In this document: positions 1 through 7,743 of the stretch, piece after piece
Position numbering within the stretch: the stretch's first letter is position 1
How the letters are laid out: each line of letters starts with the position of its first letter
Assembly: GCA_018335875.1 (NCBI GenBank)
Contig: JAGXRN010000056.1
Coordinates: 1 to 48,127 of the forward strand
DNA from: Dethiobacter sp.
GTDB taxonomy: Bacteria; Bacillota; Dethiobacteria; Dethiobacterales; Dethiobacteraceae
Length of the DNA: 48,127 bases
Reading direction: 5' to 3'
Position numbers and translations under genes: made by a program
Notes under the pieces: model-generated
Database searches by the model: none
Seen by the model: only the letters and a program-made list of their open reading frames with translations
What the model was told of the DNA's origin: nothing

Positions 1-1040
1 GAAAACAAGACGCTGACGTAAATGAGTTTTGGTCATTAGCCCGATCATTTCTTAAAGTGTATTTACCAAATGCGCGAGAAGTCTCCCAGAATACTGTAAA
101 AGCCTACAAACAGGCACTGGAGACTTTAATCAAATATCTTGAGGATTCTGGATTTACCAGAGACACTATCACGATTGGAACGTTTACGCCCGCGTGTATT
201 GAAGGTTTTATGGTTTGGATGTCTAAAGAACAAAATTGCAAACCGCGAACCTGTAACTTAAGGCTTTCCGCGATTAAGACATTTCTTCGTTATTGTGGTC
301 GTCATGTAATCACCAATGAATCGATCAGCCGCGAAGTACTCGAGCTTCCAATGAAAAAGGTTCGAAAAGAAAAGGTTGAATACATGTCCAATAAAGCTGC
401 GGCTGCTATTATGAATGCTCCAGACAACAGGAGAGTTATGGGCAGACGAAACAAAGCCATTCTATCGCTGCTCTATGATAGCGCCGCCAGAGTTCAGGAA
501 CTCGTAGATATCAAGGTGGACGATCTGTATTTAAACGAGAAAGCCAGTGCGAACGGTGAGTCATTTGTTACTCTGCGCGGAAAAGGCGATAAGTTGCGGA
601 ACGTTAATTTGTCGCCCAAGACTGCTAAACTCATTCAATCATACTTGAAAGAGTTTCACCCCGGGGAGAATCGGGGCGCGCCGCTGTTTTATACAAAGAG
701 GGCCGGTTCGCTGTGGCCACTGTCTGTAGACTCTGTTAGTAGAATTTTAAAGGAAAACGCGGATAAAGCTCGTTTGCGTGTTCCAGGCATTCCGGAAAGA
801 ATCCATTGTCACTTGGTCAGGAAGAGCCGGGCTATGCACTTATATATAGCAGGTGTACCTTTGCCTGCGATCATGGAATTACTGGGACACGCAAGCATGA
901 ATACCACATCCGGATTCTATGCCTTTGTCACATGGGAAATGGTGAGCGAAGCGATGAAGAAGGCGAATGAAGGTCACTTGGAAGGTGAAATGTTATGGAA
1001 GGATCCTAATGTCCAAAAAAAATTGTATACTTTGGATTAA
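1..1040 (+). CDS. Tyrosine recombinase/integrase, 5' end outside the window
   Basis: Site-specific DNA recombinase of the phage-integrase (XerC/D-like) family. It joins or excises DNA through a covalent 3'-phosphotyrosine. Counting from the GTG at 57, an N-terminal SAM-like core-binding domain covers about residues 1-85 and the catalytic domain about 110-310. The catalytic set is complete: R145 (AARVQEL), a lysine in the GKGDK hairpin (about 176-179), H252 and R255 (HLVRKSR), H278 (LLGH) and nucleophile Y288 (SGFYAF). The GTG at 57 is probably not the real start. The same frame is open back to base 3 and its codons read like the usual N-terminus of such proteins (EFWSLARSFLK), so the gene starts left of the window. 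It sits beside a 40-bp palindrome and a broken IS21 istA, so it likely belongs to a recombinase-based mobile element. Its substrate site is unknown. Confidence 0.9.
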   Translation, partial: KQDADVNEFWSLARSFLKVYLPNAREVSQNTVKAYKQALETLIKYLEDSGFTRDTITIGTFTPACIEGFMVWMSKEQNCKPRTCNLRLSAIKTFLRYCGRHVITNESISREVLELPMKKVRKEKVEYMSNKAAAAIMNAPDNRRVMGRRNKAILSLLYDSAARVQELVDIKVDDLYLNEKASANGESFVTLRGKGDKLRNVNLSPKTAKLIQSYLKEFHPGENRGAPLFYTKRAGSLWPLSVDSVSRILKENADKARLRVPGIPERIHCHLVRKSRAMHLYIAGVPLPAIMELLGHASMNTTSGFYAFVTWEMVSEAMKKANEGHLEGEMLWKDPNVQKKLYTLD

Positions 1041-1066
1041 AAATTATTCCGCACTTTTTAAATATG

Positions 1067-1086
1067 AAGCCGTCATTATACGGCTT
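1067..1086 (+). terminator. Small hairpin after the recombinase gene
   Basis: A perfect 6-bp stem (AAGCCG, 8-base loop, CGGCTT) lies 27 bases after the recombinase stop. The following bases are only weakly T-rich, so this may be a weak terminator or just element-end structure. Confidence 0.3.
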
Positions 1087-1120
1087 TGCTGTATGCATCA
1101 CCGATAATCATTTCTGCGGC

Positions 1121-1160
1121 ATAATCCGGATTATACCGAATTCGGTATAATCCGGATAAT
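1121..1160. repeat. 40-bp near-perfect palindrome at a recombinase/IS21 junction
   Basis: Arms 1121-1140 and 1141-1160 are reverse complements with a single mismatched pair and no spacer. The last bases of the right arm (1152-1160) already read as IstA codons (P-D-N before LKTG), so the palindrome lies exactly where the istA homology begins. That suggests the end or target site of the element carrying the tyrosine recombinase. Its role as a recombination site is inference; the symmetry is directly visible. Confidence 0.75.
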
Positions 1161-2092
1161 CTTAAAACCGGGATTACAAAACACACACGAAGTGAAGTTA
1201 CGATTAACAAGACCTATCAGGAATTGGCGGAGCATTACGGTACAGCTGTCATTCCTGCCCGTGTAAAAGCACCTCAGGATAAGGCAACGGTTGAAGGCTC
1301 TGTGGGAATCATCTCTACATGGATCCTGGCAGCGCTACGCAACCAGCAGTTTCTCTCCCTGCATGAACTAAATGAAGCTATCCGAGTGAAATTAACCGAT
1401 TTTAACAACAAACCTTTTCAGAAGAAAGACGGCAGCAGAGCCAGTTTATTCGAAGAGGAGAGATCGTTCCTACTTCCTCTGCCGCCAAAGCCTTTTGAAT
1501 TAGCCACATGGCGAGTTGCCACTGTCCAGTTCAACTACTGTTCAACTACCATGTTTGCGTAGATTTCCAGAATTATTCGGTTCCGTATGAATACATTAAG
1601 CAAAAGGTGGACGTAAGGCTCACGAAGAATGTCATTGAGGTTTTCTTCGGTGGTAACAGGGTCACTTCCCACCCTAGGTTGTACGGCCGCGCCGGCCAAT
1701 ACAGTACTATCGAGGCACATATGCCTCCAGACCATCAGAAGTATGTAACGTGGAATGCAGAAAGATTCACCAGTTGGGCTGAAAAGATCGGAGAAAACAC
1801 GGCGGTTGTTGTCCGTTTCTTTCTCAATGCTCACAAGGTAGAACAGCAAGGGTACAAATCCTGCATGGCTCTGCTCAAACTTGCAGACAAGTATTCCGTA
1901 GAACGGCTGGAAGCCGCTTGCGCAAAGACGCTTTCCTATACCGTCCGGCCAAGCCTAAAAAATGTACAGGCTATCCTTAAATCCGGACAGGATAAACTGC
2001 TTGATAACAAACCAGCACCGGAAACACCTCCGGAGGCATCCCACTATGGTTTCACACGTGGTGCCGAGTACTACAAGCGGGGGGATAAGTAA
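1150..2092 (+). pseudogene. istA: istA transposase, 5'-truncated and frameshifted
   Basis: DDE transposase of the IS21 family, which with IstB catalyses transposition. The reading frame can be followed from about 1152 (PDNLKTG, then YQELAEHYG and ARVKAPQDKATVEG), which is the second half of the catalytic domain of IstA. The N-terminal helix-turn-helix and first catalytic residues, roughly the first 200 of about 510 residues, are missing. At 1529-1549 an 11-bp tandem duplication shifts the frame, so the gene now reads as two pieces (about 1150-1562, then 1550-2092). Removing one copy restores FNYHVCVDFQNYSVP and a continuous protein to the stop at 2090-2092. The stop overlaps the istB start as TAATG. 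Inactive for two independent reasons. Confidence 0.88.
1529..1549 (+). repeat. 11-bp tandem duplication causing the istA frameshift
   Basis: GTTCAACTAC occurs at 1529-1538 and again at 1540-1549 with a period of 11. Because 11 is not a multiple of 3, the frame moves from that of the upstream istA piece to that of the downstream piece, exactly as observed. Confidence 0.85.
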
Positions 2093-2832
2093 TGCTAAAC
2101 GACAATACGGTGTCCAAACTACATGAAATGCGGTTCAGTGTCATGGCACAAGCATTCCGCGACCAGTTAAAAGACAGCTCGTTCCATGGATTATCGTTTG
2201 AAGAGCGTCTAGGCCTGCTTGTTGACGCTGAGTGGGCGGTTCGGAAGAACAATCGGATGGCGCGGCTCATAAAAAAAGCGGATTACGCTATCAGCGGAGC
2301 ATGCGTCGAGGATATTGAATACCACCCCGACCGTAAACTTGACAAGGTACAGATCATCCGTCTGGCTACCTGCAACTACATTCAGGAGAATCACAATGTG
2401 CTCATTCTTGGCGCGACAGGAAGTGGTAAAACATTTCTCTCAAATGCCTTCGGAATGGCTGCCAGTCGTAACTTCTACGCCGTCAAATACGTAAGACTAC
2501 CAGAACTATTAAGTGAACTGGCAATCGCCCGGGGCGAAGGAACCTACCGCAAGATCATCAAGCAATACAAGCAAGTGAAATTATTAATCCTGGACGAGTG
2601 GTTACTATTCCCTCTCAAAGAGAGTGAAGCACGGGACCTTCTTGAAATCGTTGAAGCCAGGCACAAAAAAGCCTCCACCATTTTCTGTTCCCAATTTGAT
2701 ATTGCTGGCTGGCACCTGAAAATTGGTGAACCGACACTTGCCGATGCTATCTGCGACAGAATCGTTCACGACTCCTACAAAATTGTGATTGATGGAGACT
2801 CCATGCGAAAGAAAAAAGGTATTATGGATTAA
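2092..2832 (+). CDS. istB: IstB-like ATP-binding helper of IS21 transposase
   Basis: AAA+ ATPase that loads and regulates the IstA transposase on target DNA. The 246-residue length is normal for the family. The Walker A motif GATGSGKT is at residues 107-114 and Walker B LLILDE at 164-169; the N-terminal part (about 1-75) is the IstB DNA-contact region. The ATG overlaps the istA stop (TAATG), typical of translational coupling, with a G-rich ribosome binding site at about 2079-2084. The frame is intact although its partner istA is broken, so the protein probably has no current role, or could act in trans with other copies in the genome. Confidence 0.92.
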   Translation: MLNDNTVSKLHEMRFSVMAQAFRDQLKDSSFHGLSFEERLGLLVDAEWAVRKNNRMARLIKKADYAISGACVEDIEYHPDRKLDKVQIIRLATCNYIQENHNVLILGATGSGKTFLSNAFGMAASRNFYAVKYVRLPELLSELAIARGEGTYRKIIKQYKQVKLLILDEWLLFPLKESEARDLLEIVEARHKKASTIFCSQFDIAGWHLKIGEPTLADAICDRIVHDSYKIVIDGDSMRKKKGIMD

Positions 2833-2969
2833 ATTTAAGTTCTGGGGATCTGGTGTCGGGCAACCGGCACCCAGGACCCCGTGATCAGTTGTTCCGGAAC
2901 CTATGCCCAATTTCAGCGGAAGGCGCGCACAACGTCAAACGGTCAACGTGCACTCACGCACCGTAATAT

Positions 2970-3220
2970 TCAATATCAATAATGTTCTGCTGGTTCCTTC
3001 TGTTTTGATCCTCTTTAACTCCGACAATCTCATATGTCATGTCAGTTACTCCGAATATGATGTAAGCATCCCTGTCTGCTCTGTTGTTGGCCATACAAAT
3101 AATATCATGAATCAAATCCGCCTTGTTTGTATGATGCTTCTCCTTAAAATCCCAATAATCATCTTCTCTTCTTGAATAGATGAGCATTTCTATTTCCGTT
3201 TGTAATTCATGATCATTCAA
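2970..3220 (-). pseudogene. AlbA_2/Schlafen-type putative DNA-binding protein, 3'-truncated by IS21
   Basis: N-terminal piece of a protein with the AlbA_2 (Schlafen AAA-type, divergent AAA-4) fold, often annotated as an ATP-binding or transcriptional regulator. The visible part matches the family start: REDDYWDFKEKHH, then DIICMANNRADRDAYIIFGV. Family members run to several hundred residues, while here only about 83 family-like residues remain before an out-of-place tail (EYYGA) encoded by the IS end. The start is a TTG at 3218-3220 preceded by a strong Shine-Dalgarno sequence (AAAGGAGGAGG, about 9 bases upstream), so the gene was real before the insertion. It could still make a short truncated product. 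Confidence 0.72.
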
Positions 3221-3360
3221 GGGGAAACACCTCCTCCTTTTAATGCTAGAAGAGAAAAAGCCCTGAATCTTTCAAGGCTTTGACCATCTGGCAATAAGAA
3301 CCGACTACTTTAATTATAAAATATTTCCAATATTATTACAATATAAGTTAGCATCCCTTA

Positions 3361-3401
3361 ATTTAAAAAGGCCGACCAGATGTTAAAACTCCAGTCGGCC
3401 C
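3361..3401 (-). terminator. Rho-independent terminator, minus strand
   Basis: Read on the minus strand, GGCCGAC (3400-3394), a 17-base loop and GTCGGCC (3376-3370) form a perfect 7-bp GC-rich stem followed by TTTTT. It would end transcription coming leftward from the 4-hydroxybutyryl-CoA dehydratase region. Confidence 0.7.
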
Positions 3402-3456
3402 TTCTTGACTTGCTATTCATTTTCGCATTCAATGTCTGTTCCATCCAACAGGCTAA

Positions 3457-3594
3457 CACCGTGGGAAGAAATCCATCGTCTGGCGGTGTGTCAGCCGCCT
3501 GGAAAACACCGGCCTGTTCTGCGACGCCCGCACAGTCTTGGAAAGCAACATCGAGCAGATTCTGGTCACCGCAATTAATCAAGCACTATGTTAA
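3457..3594 (+). pseudogene. C-terminal fragment of a large serine recombinase
   Basis: In the frame from 3457, the codons read GKKSIVWRCVSRLE and then CDARTV and VTAINQAL. This is the end of the zinc-ribbon and the following segment of large serine recombinases (resolvase/integrase type). Only about 45 residues survive. A stop (TAA, 3454-3456) lies just upstream in the same frame, and an early stop (3592-3594) follows where the family usually continues with a coiled coil. The catalytic N-terminal domain is absent. It is a dead relic showing that a phage- or skin-like integrating element was once here. The call rests on motif recall rather than a database search. Confidence 0.68.
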
Positions 3595-3818
3595 CTGACT
3601 CCCCGGCCACAACAATTTCTTGAGGGATGCCCTGGGGTCTGGCCGCACAGTCTACAGGGCATTCACTAATTATTAGCATACATTGGCCTCCGGTGATTCC
3701 CAGGAAACAAATCCCGCCGCTGGGAAAATCCTTGCCGCTTTATCTTTGATCTCTTTTAAAATCCGCCGCCGCATATTTGTGGGTTACAGTTCCCGCAAAA
3801 TTTGACTGCTATTCTCAT
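3575..3818 (-). pseudogene. Small Cys-motif protein (CGNCNP ... CPVDCA), broken by two frameshifts
   Basis: Reading minus-strand codons just downstream of the 4HBD gene gives a coherent small protein of about 80 residues if two frame changes are allowed. Piece 1 starts at ATG 3818 (in-frame ATGs also at 3830 and 3839): MRIAVKFCGNCNPQI. Piece 2 runs from 3774: RRRILKEIKDKAARIF, then AGFVSWESPEANV. Piece 3 runs from 3676: LIISECPVDCAARPQG, then EIVVAGESVNIVLD and stop at 3575. The pieces sit in order with only one or two bases out of register at each join. Clostridial small proteins with a CGxCNP start and a CPxxC-type motif exist, but I do not know their function. Two indels suggest decay; sequencing error is the alternative. 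Confidence 0.62.
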
Positions 3819-3847
3819 AGGTCCCTTCATAGCAACCATGACAAAAC

Positions 3848-5296
3848 TTATCTTTCGCTGCCAGATTTATCAAGACTGGCCAGCCTTTTAGCCAATTTAA
3901 CTTTGTGCGGAAGGTTTCCCTGACGAAGTATCATTACGCGCTGTGCTTGGGGGGAACCAGCGCCATGCATACTCTCCACAAGGGCGGTACCACCTGTCAT
4001 GTTTTCCAGCAATCTTACCATACGAAGGCGCTCAATCGCGGGTACAGAATCCACCCCTTTGCTATATTTCTCAACATACTTACCTATCTCAGGGTGGTTT
4101 AGGTCTTGTTCCGATGGTGTCGTAGCCAAGAGCCCGCCGGCGATATCGTGACTCAGGCGACAGATCTCATAAATATTTCTGGTAACATTAAGTTTTGTAA
4201 CGTTTGCTAACAGCGGATCTACAAAGTATGAACCACATGGCAGCGGTCTTCCCTGGCTGGAACAGGCTACTGAGCCGCAGTAAATAGTTTCAGTGAGGTG
4301 GATCATCTCAATAATTTTATCCTTAATATGGGAAGCTTTAGCTACACCGTTCATTTCTGCCATGGCAGCTGTGGCCCCAATGACAATGTCACTGACACCG
4401 CCTTTGCAGCCGCCGTAATTCTGACGGTGGTAGCTGGCGAAACGCTCAACCATCATCCCGGCAAAATCATATTCACCGCACATAAACACCCGCTCCCAGG
4501 GCACAAAAATATCTTCCAGTACAGTCAGTGCTTCTCCGCCTACCACTCCAAAGCAAGCATTTCCCTGATCCATTTCATCATATTTTCGGGTATCATTGGT
4601 CTGTCTGCCAAAAATATGGAGTACTCCTGGAGCGTCTACTGGGATTGCACAAGCCACAGCATAGTCCTTGTCTGCTACATCTAGAGCAATAGTGGGCATA
4701 ATCAGCATTTCGTGAGAATTAACGATCCCCGTCTGGTGCGCCTTTGCACCCCGGATGACAATACCTTTTTCATTTTTCTTAACAACACGTATGTACATAT
4801 CAGGATCAGCCTGATTGCCTGGAGATAACCCTCTATCTCCCTTGGGGTCAGTCATGGAGCCGGCAACCATTTTATCTGTTTTTTGCAGGTATTTCACGAA
4901 GTCTGCCATTCTCTCATGGTAGTTGGTGCCATACTTCTGATCTATTTCATACGTTGTGGAATATAGGGCGTTAATACCGTCAAACCCTACACACCGCTGA
5001 TAGCAGGAACCGGTACGCTGTGAAATAGCCCGTAACATTTTAACTTTTTTGATAAGATCCTCTGTGCTGTGGTGGATGTGAGTAAAGCGGCTGATTTTTT
5101 CCCCGGAAAGGTGTGATTTGGCTGTTACCAAGTCTTCAAACTCCGGGTCATGCGCCATATCATAAGTAGTTGCTGCCGCATTAACATGGGGCCTGATTAA
5201 TGAGTGATCCACAAAATTATCCAACTTTTCTCCGAACGCATAAACAATTGTTTTCAATTCCCGCAAACTATCAATATATTCCTTGCCTGTCATCAT
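3848..5296 (-). CDS. 4-hydroxybutyryl-CoA dehydratase/vinylacetyl-CoA isomerase family protein
   Basis: Flavin and [4Fe-4S] enzyme family (4HBD/AbfD) that dehydrates 4-hydroxybutyryl-CoA to crotonyl-CoA by a ketyl-radical route. The related HpaB monooxygenases share the fold but lack the cluster. At 482 residues it is close to the roughly 490 of the Clostridium enzyme. The cluster ligands known from that enzyme have clear counterparts: C98 and C102 (SCYQRC), H290 and C297 (YHRQNYGGC). The catalytic Y294 and K298 are also in place, which favours a true dehydratase over a monooxygenase. The ATG follows a GAGGGAG ribosome site about 10 bases upstream. The decayed CGNCNP gene follows 29 bases later. 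No CoA-transferase or 4-hydroxybutyrate dehydrogenase lies in the window, so the physiological substrate is open. Confidence 0.87.
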   Translation of the reverse strand: MMTGKEYIDSLRELKTIVYAFGEKLDNFVDHSLIRPHVNAAATTYDMAHDPEFEDLVTAKSHLSGEKISRFTHIHHSTEDLIKKVKMLRAISQRTGSCYQRCVGFDGINALYSTTYEIDQKYGTNYHERMADFVKYLQKTDKMVAGSMTDPKGDRGLSPGNQADPDMYIRVVKKNEKGIVIRGAKAHQTGIVNSHEMLIMPTIALDVADKDYAVACAIPVDAPGVLHIFGRQTNDTRKYDEMDQGNACFGVVGGEALTVLEDIFVPWERVFMCGEYDFAGMMVERFASYHRQNYGGCKGGVSDIVIGATAAMAEMNGVAKASHIKDKIIEMIHLTETIYCGSVACSSQGRPLPCGSYFVDPLLANVTKLNVTRNIYEICRLSHDIAGGLLATTPSEQDLNHPEIGKYVEKYSKGVDSVPAIERLRMVRLLENMTGGTALVESMHGAGSPQAQRVMILRQGNLPHKVKLAKRLASLDKSGSER

Positions 5297-5376
5297 TATA
5301 AAAGCACTCCCTCTCTGTTATTAAATGCTGTAATCGTAAATGTTTATTGCTTTTTATTTGCCATCCTGAATAAAAC

Positions 5377-5421
5377 AACCCTATGCTTATTAGGTGATGT
5401 GCCTATATAAACTATAGGGTT
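5377..5421 (-). terminator. Nested inverted repeat after the DUF362 gene
   Basis: AACCCTAT (5377-5384) and ATAGGGTT (5414-5421) are perfect 8-bp complements, with an inner TAGG/CCTA pair. On the minus strand the stem is followed by GTTTTATTC. It lies between the DUF362 gene and the 4HBD gene, so it is a plausible though long-looped terminator, or an operator. Confidence 0.5.
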
Positions 5422-5463
5422 ATAATGTAAAGTCTAAACTACACCGATACCACTGACAGTCCC

Positions 5464-6657
5464 TTAATCAGTTACACCTTCTTCAGTAGCATACCTTCGT
5501 CCAACATCCATTCTGTCCCCTACAATTCCTTTTACCACCCAGATATTGTTTGGAGGACAGCCTTTAACATATGTCCCAAATTCGTGAAGATGTTTTACAC
5601 ATTTTCCAACTAATACCACATCTTCTTTTTTGCTCTCTGGCGGAACATTTGGTAACGGTCCGGCTATTACCGTTTTCCCTTCTAATAGGTGTTGGATGTT
5701 ATCGCTTTTCATATCCATAATCGCACTCAAAACTGTATTTCTGCATCCTGTACATGCCCCTTCATCAAAGAGCAAATCAAAGGACGGTACGCCTTCAATC
5801 TCTACTTCGCAGGCTCGTTTAAATCTCCTTTTAACCTGGTCAATTATTGTTCCTTTAATTTCAATATTATTTATATCAATTTCACCCAAGCCCCGTTCAG
5901 CAGCAAACTTGGTAATTAGCACTTCTTCAGGATTATAGCCCATTATCACACTGGCCACAGCGTCAGCTGCTACCAAATCTTTAGATGCTAGAATTATCCC
6001 CAAATCCACCGGATCTCCAAAAATCGGCCCAAAACCTTCTTGTGCCACAGTACCATCCATAACAGTAAGCGACGGCTTAAGTGTTTGAAGAATATCGACT
6101 ACGCCTTCTAATACTCCTAATGTATGAAATATCTTCTTTTGAGTATCTTCAATTAAACCTTTAAGATTTTTGATACTTAATGTTACTTCAGTTTGATCAT
6201 GAGTTTTCATCACAGGAACGCTGACAATCACGTCGGCCGCGTTAACCAGTTCCCATGAATCCAATTCTTGAACAATCCTGCCATTAGTAACTTTGATCTT
6301 AGCTCGATTTGCCTTTTTCAGGTCAATTACTTTGTACCCAAGTTCTCGAATTTTCCCATAGTCACCAACCTCGATTACCTTTTCAGTATCAACTCCTGCA
6401 GCAGAGGATTCTGCGATAATCGGTTCGGCACCCATTTCCTTTACCAGTTCCGCAATTCCCAGGCATACCTCATATCGGGTTATGGCTCCGGTAACCCGCT
6501 CTTTTGGAGGTGCTACTAAATTGGGCTTAATCAAGACAATATTCCCGGGTTTCACTATATCCTGTAGTCCCCCGATTAACGCAATTGCCTGCTTTACTGC
6601 CGATATTACCTCCGATTCACTGTTTCCTGTGGTTTTAACTATTGAAACTTTGCTCAC
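5464..6657 (-). CDS. DUF362 domain protein with Fe-S cysteine motif
   Basis: Member of the DUF362 family of uncharacterised, often ferredoxin-linked proteins of anaerobes. The 397 residues include the DUF362 core (about 30-260: KPNLV, ESSAAG, PVMKTH, SIKNLKG). In a C-terminal part four cysteines stand as a likely [4Fe-4S] set: C302 and C305 (ACTGC), C353 (GKC) and C367 (KGCPP). No signal peptide or membrane segment is seen, so it is probably cytosolic. The start is a GTG with AGGGGTGA upstream. It follows the leucine dehydrogenase-type gene after only 12 bases, so the two are co-transcribed. Its reaction is unknown; an electron-transfer or reductase role alongside the dehydrogenase is inference. 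Confidence 0.85.
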   Translation of the reverse strand: MSKVSIVKTTGNSESEVISAVKQAIALIGGLQDIVKPGNIVLIKPNLVAPPKERVTGAITRYEVCLGIAELVKEMGAEPIIAESSAAGVDTEKVIEVGDYGKIRELGYKVIDLKKANRAKIKVTNGRIVQELDSWELVNAADVIVSVPVMKTHDQTEVTLSIKNLKGLIEDTQKKIFHTLGVLEGVVDILQTLKPSLTVMDGTVAQEGFGPIFGDPVDLGIILASKDLVAADAVASVIMGYNPEEVLITKFAAERGLGEIDINNIEIKGTIIDQVKRRFKRACEVEIEGVPSFDLLFDEGACTGCRNTVLSAIMDMKSDNIQHLLEGKTVIAGPLPNVPPESKKEDVVLVGKCVKHLHEFGTYVKGCPPNNIWVVKGIVGDRMDVGRRYATEEGVTD

Positions 6658-6669
6658 TTTAGCTCACCC

Positions 6670-7743
6670 CTAAATATTTTTCAATTTCTTAAGTTCAGCA
6701 ATGCGCCTTTCTGCATAAACGTCTGCTGCCTGAGCAGTAGTAATCTTATCTTCTTTGGCAATTTTGAAAACCTGCTTTGCTGTATCATAGATTTTTAGTA
6801 CATTTTTCACAGCGCGATCCTGATTATGAACTCCCAAAACTCCAAGACGATCAGTATCAAAAATAGTGCCCCCGGCATTTAGAATATAATCCGGAGCATA
6901 CAGAATGCCTTTGTTCTGCAGCATTTCAGCATGTTTTTCCTCTTGTAATTGATTATTAGCTGCACCCGCAATAATACTACATTTGAATTTGTTAATAGTA
7001 TCATCATTAACTACCCCGCCTAAGGCACAAGGTGCATATACATCACACGCAGTTCCATATACTTTTTCCGATTCCACACTATCCAGTTTATACTCCTCTT
7101 GATATTTCAGAACTAACTCTTCATAAATATCAGAAATTATAACGTTAGCCCCTTCTTCAACAAGGAGTCTTACAAGATTTCCCCCAACTTTTCCTAAACC
7201 TTGAACCAAGATAGATTTCCCTTTTAAAGAATCTGATCCGTATAATTCATTGACACTGGCTTTTATACCTTGGAATGTGCCAAGTGCGGTATAGGGAGCA
7301 ATATCACCGGCACCACCACAAGACTCAGGTAATGTTACAATATGTGGAGTTTCCATTCTGATGTATTCCATATCCTGCATGTTGGTGCCTACGTCAGCGC
7401 CGGTTATATAACGTCCCCCCAATCGGTTAATAAACCTACCTATCATCCGAAACAATGCTTCACTTTTATCCTTGTAAGGATCACCTATTATTACCGTTTT
7501 TCCTCCACCCAAATTACTACCAGCGGCAGCATACTTGTATGTCATCCCTTTTGCGAGCCTTAGGGCATCCTCAATGGCGTCATCTTCATGTTTATATGTC
7601 CACATTCTGCAACCGCCCACAGCAGGACCCAATGTAGTATCATGGATAGCGATTACTGCCTTAATTCCAGTTTCCTTTTCTTGGCAAAATAAAATATTCT
7701 CATAATCATACTTCTCCATATAAGCAAACCATTTACCTTCCAT
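6670..7743 (-). CDS. Leucine/valine/phenylalanine-type amino acid dehydrogenase
   Basis: NAD-dependent dehydrogenase of the Glu/Leu/Phe/Val family. It deaminates branched-chain (or related) L-amino acids to 2-oxoacids plus ammonia in the cytosol. The length of 357 residues fits leucine dehydrogenases (about 365). The substrate-binding K70 (MTYKYAAAG) and catalytic K82 (NLGGGKTVI) are present, as is the Rossmann loop GLGKVG at 182-187. The N-terminus (YMEKYDYENILFCQ) also matches leucine dehydrogenases. The start ATG is preceded by AAAAAAGGGGAT. It is the first gene of a pair with DUF362. The exact substrate (Leu, Val, 2-aminobutyrate or another) cannot be read from sequence. Together with the 2-oxoacid:ferredoxin oxidoreductase nearby it would give a deaminate-then-decarboxylate route. 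Confidence 0.9.
   Translation of the reverse strand: MEGKWFAYMEKYDYENILFCQEKETGIKAVIAIHDTTLGPAVGGCRMWTYKHEDDAIEDALRLAKGMTYKYAAAGSNLGGGKTVIIGDPYKDKSEALFRMIGRFINRLGGRYITGADVGTNMQDMEYIRMETPHIVTLPESCGGAGDIAPYTALGTFQGIKASVNELYGSDSLKGKSILVQGLGKVGGNLVRLLVEEGANVIISDIYEELVLKYQEEYKLDSVESEKVYGTACDVYAPCALGGVVNDDTINKFKCSIIAGAANNQLQEEKHAEMLQNKGILYAPDYILNAGGTIFDTDRLGVLGVHNQDRAVKNVLKIYDTAKQVFKIAKEDKITTAQAADVYAERRIAELKKLKNI

Larger units (their letters stand above)
1150..2972 (+). mobile_element. IS21-family insertion sequence remnant
   Basis: Remnant of an IS21-type element holding a truncated, frameshifted istA followed by istB in the usual overlapping arrangement. The left end is lost: istA homology begins abruptly at about 1150 inside the palindrome. 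A candidate right end is at about 2972. On the minus strand the element would begin TGAATATTACGG, fitting the 5'-TG...CA-3' ends of the family, and the neighbouring AlbA_2 reading frame loses its family-like sequence at the same place. An imperfect hairpin (GGGG at 2844 pairing with CCCC at 2877-2880) lies just after istB. With istA broken, the copy should not move on its own. Confidence 0.8.

Noticed and set aside
3848-5296. 4-hydroxyphenylacetate 3-monooxygenase (HpaB) as the identity of the 4HBD-like gene
   Set aside because: HpaB lacks the [4Fe-4S] ligands, while here all four and the catalytic Tyr/Lys are present.
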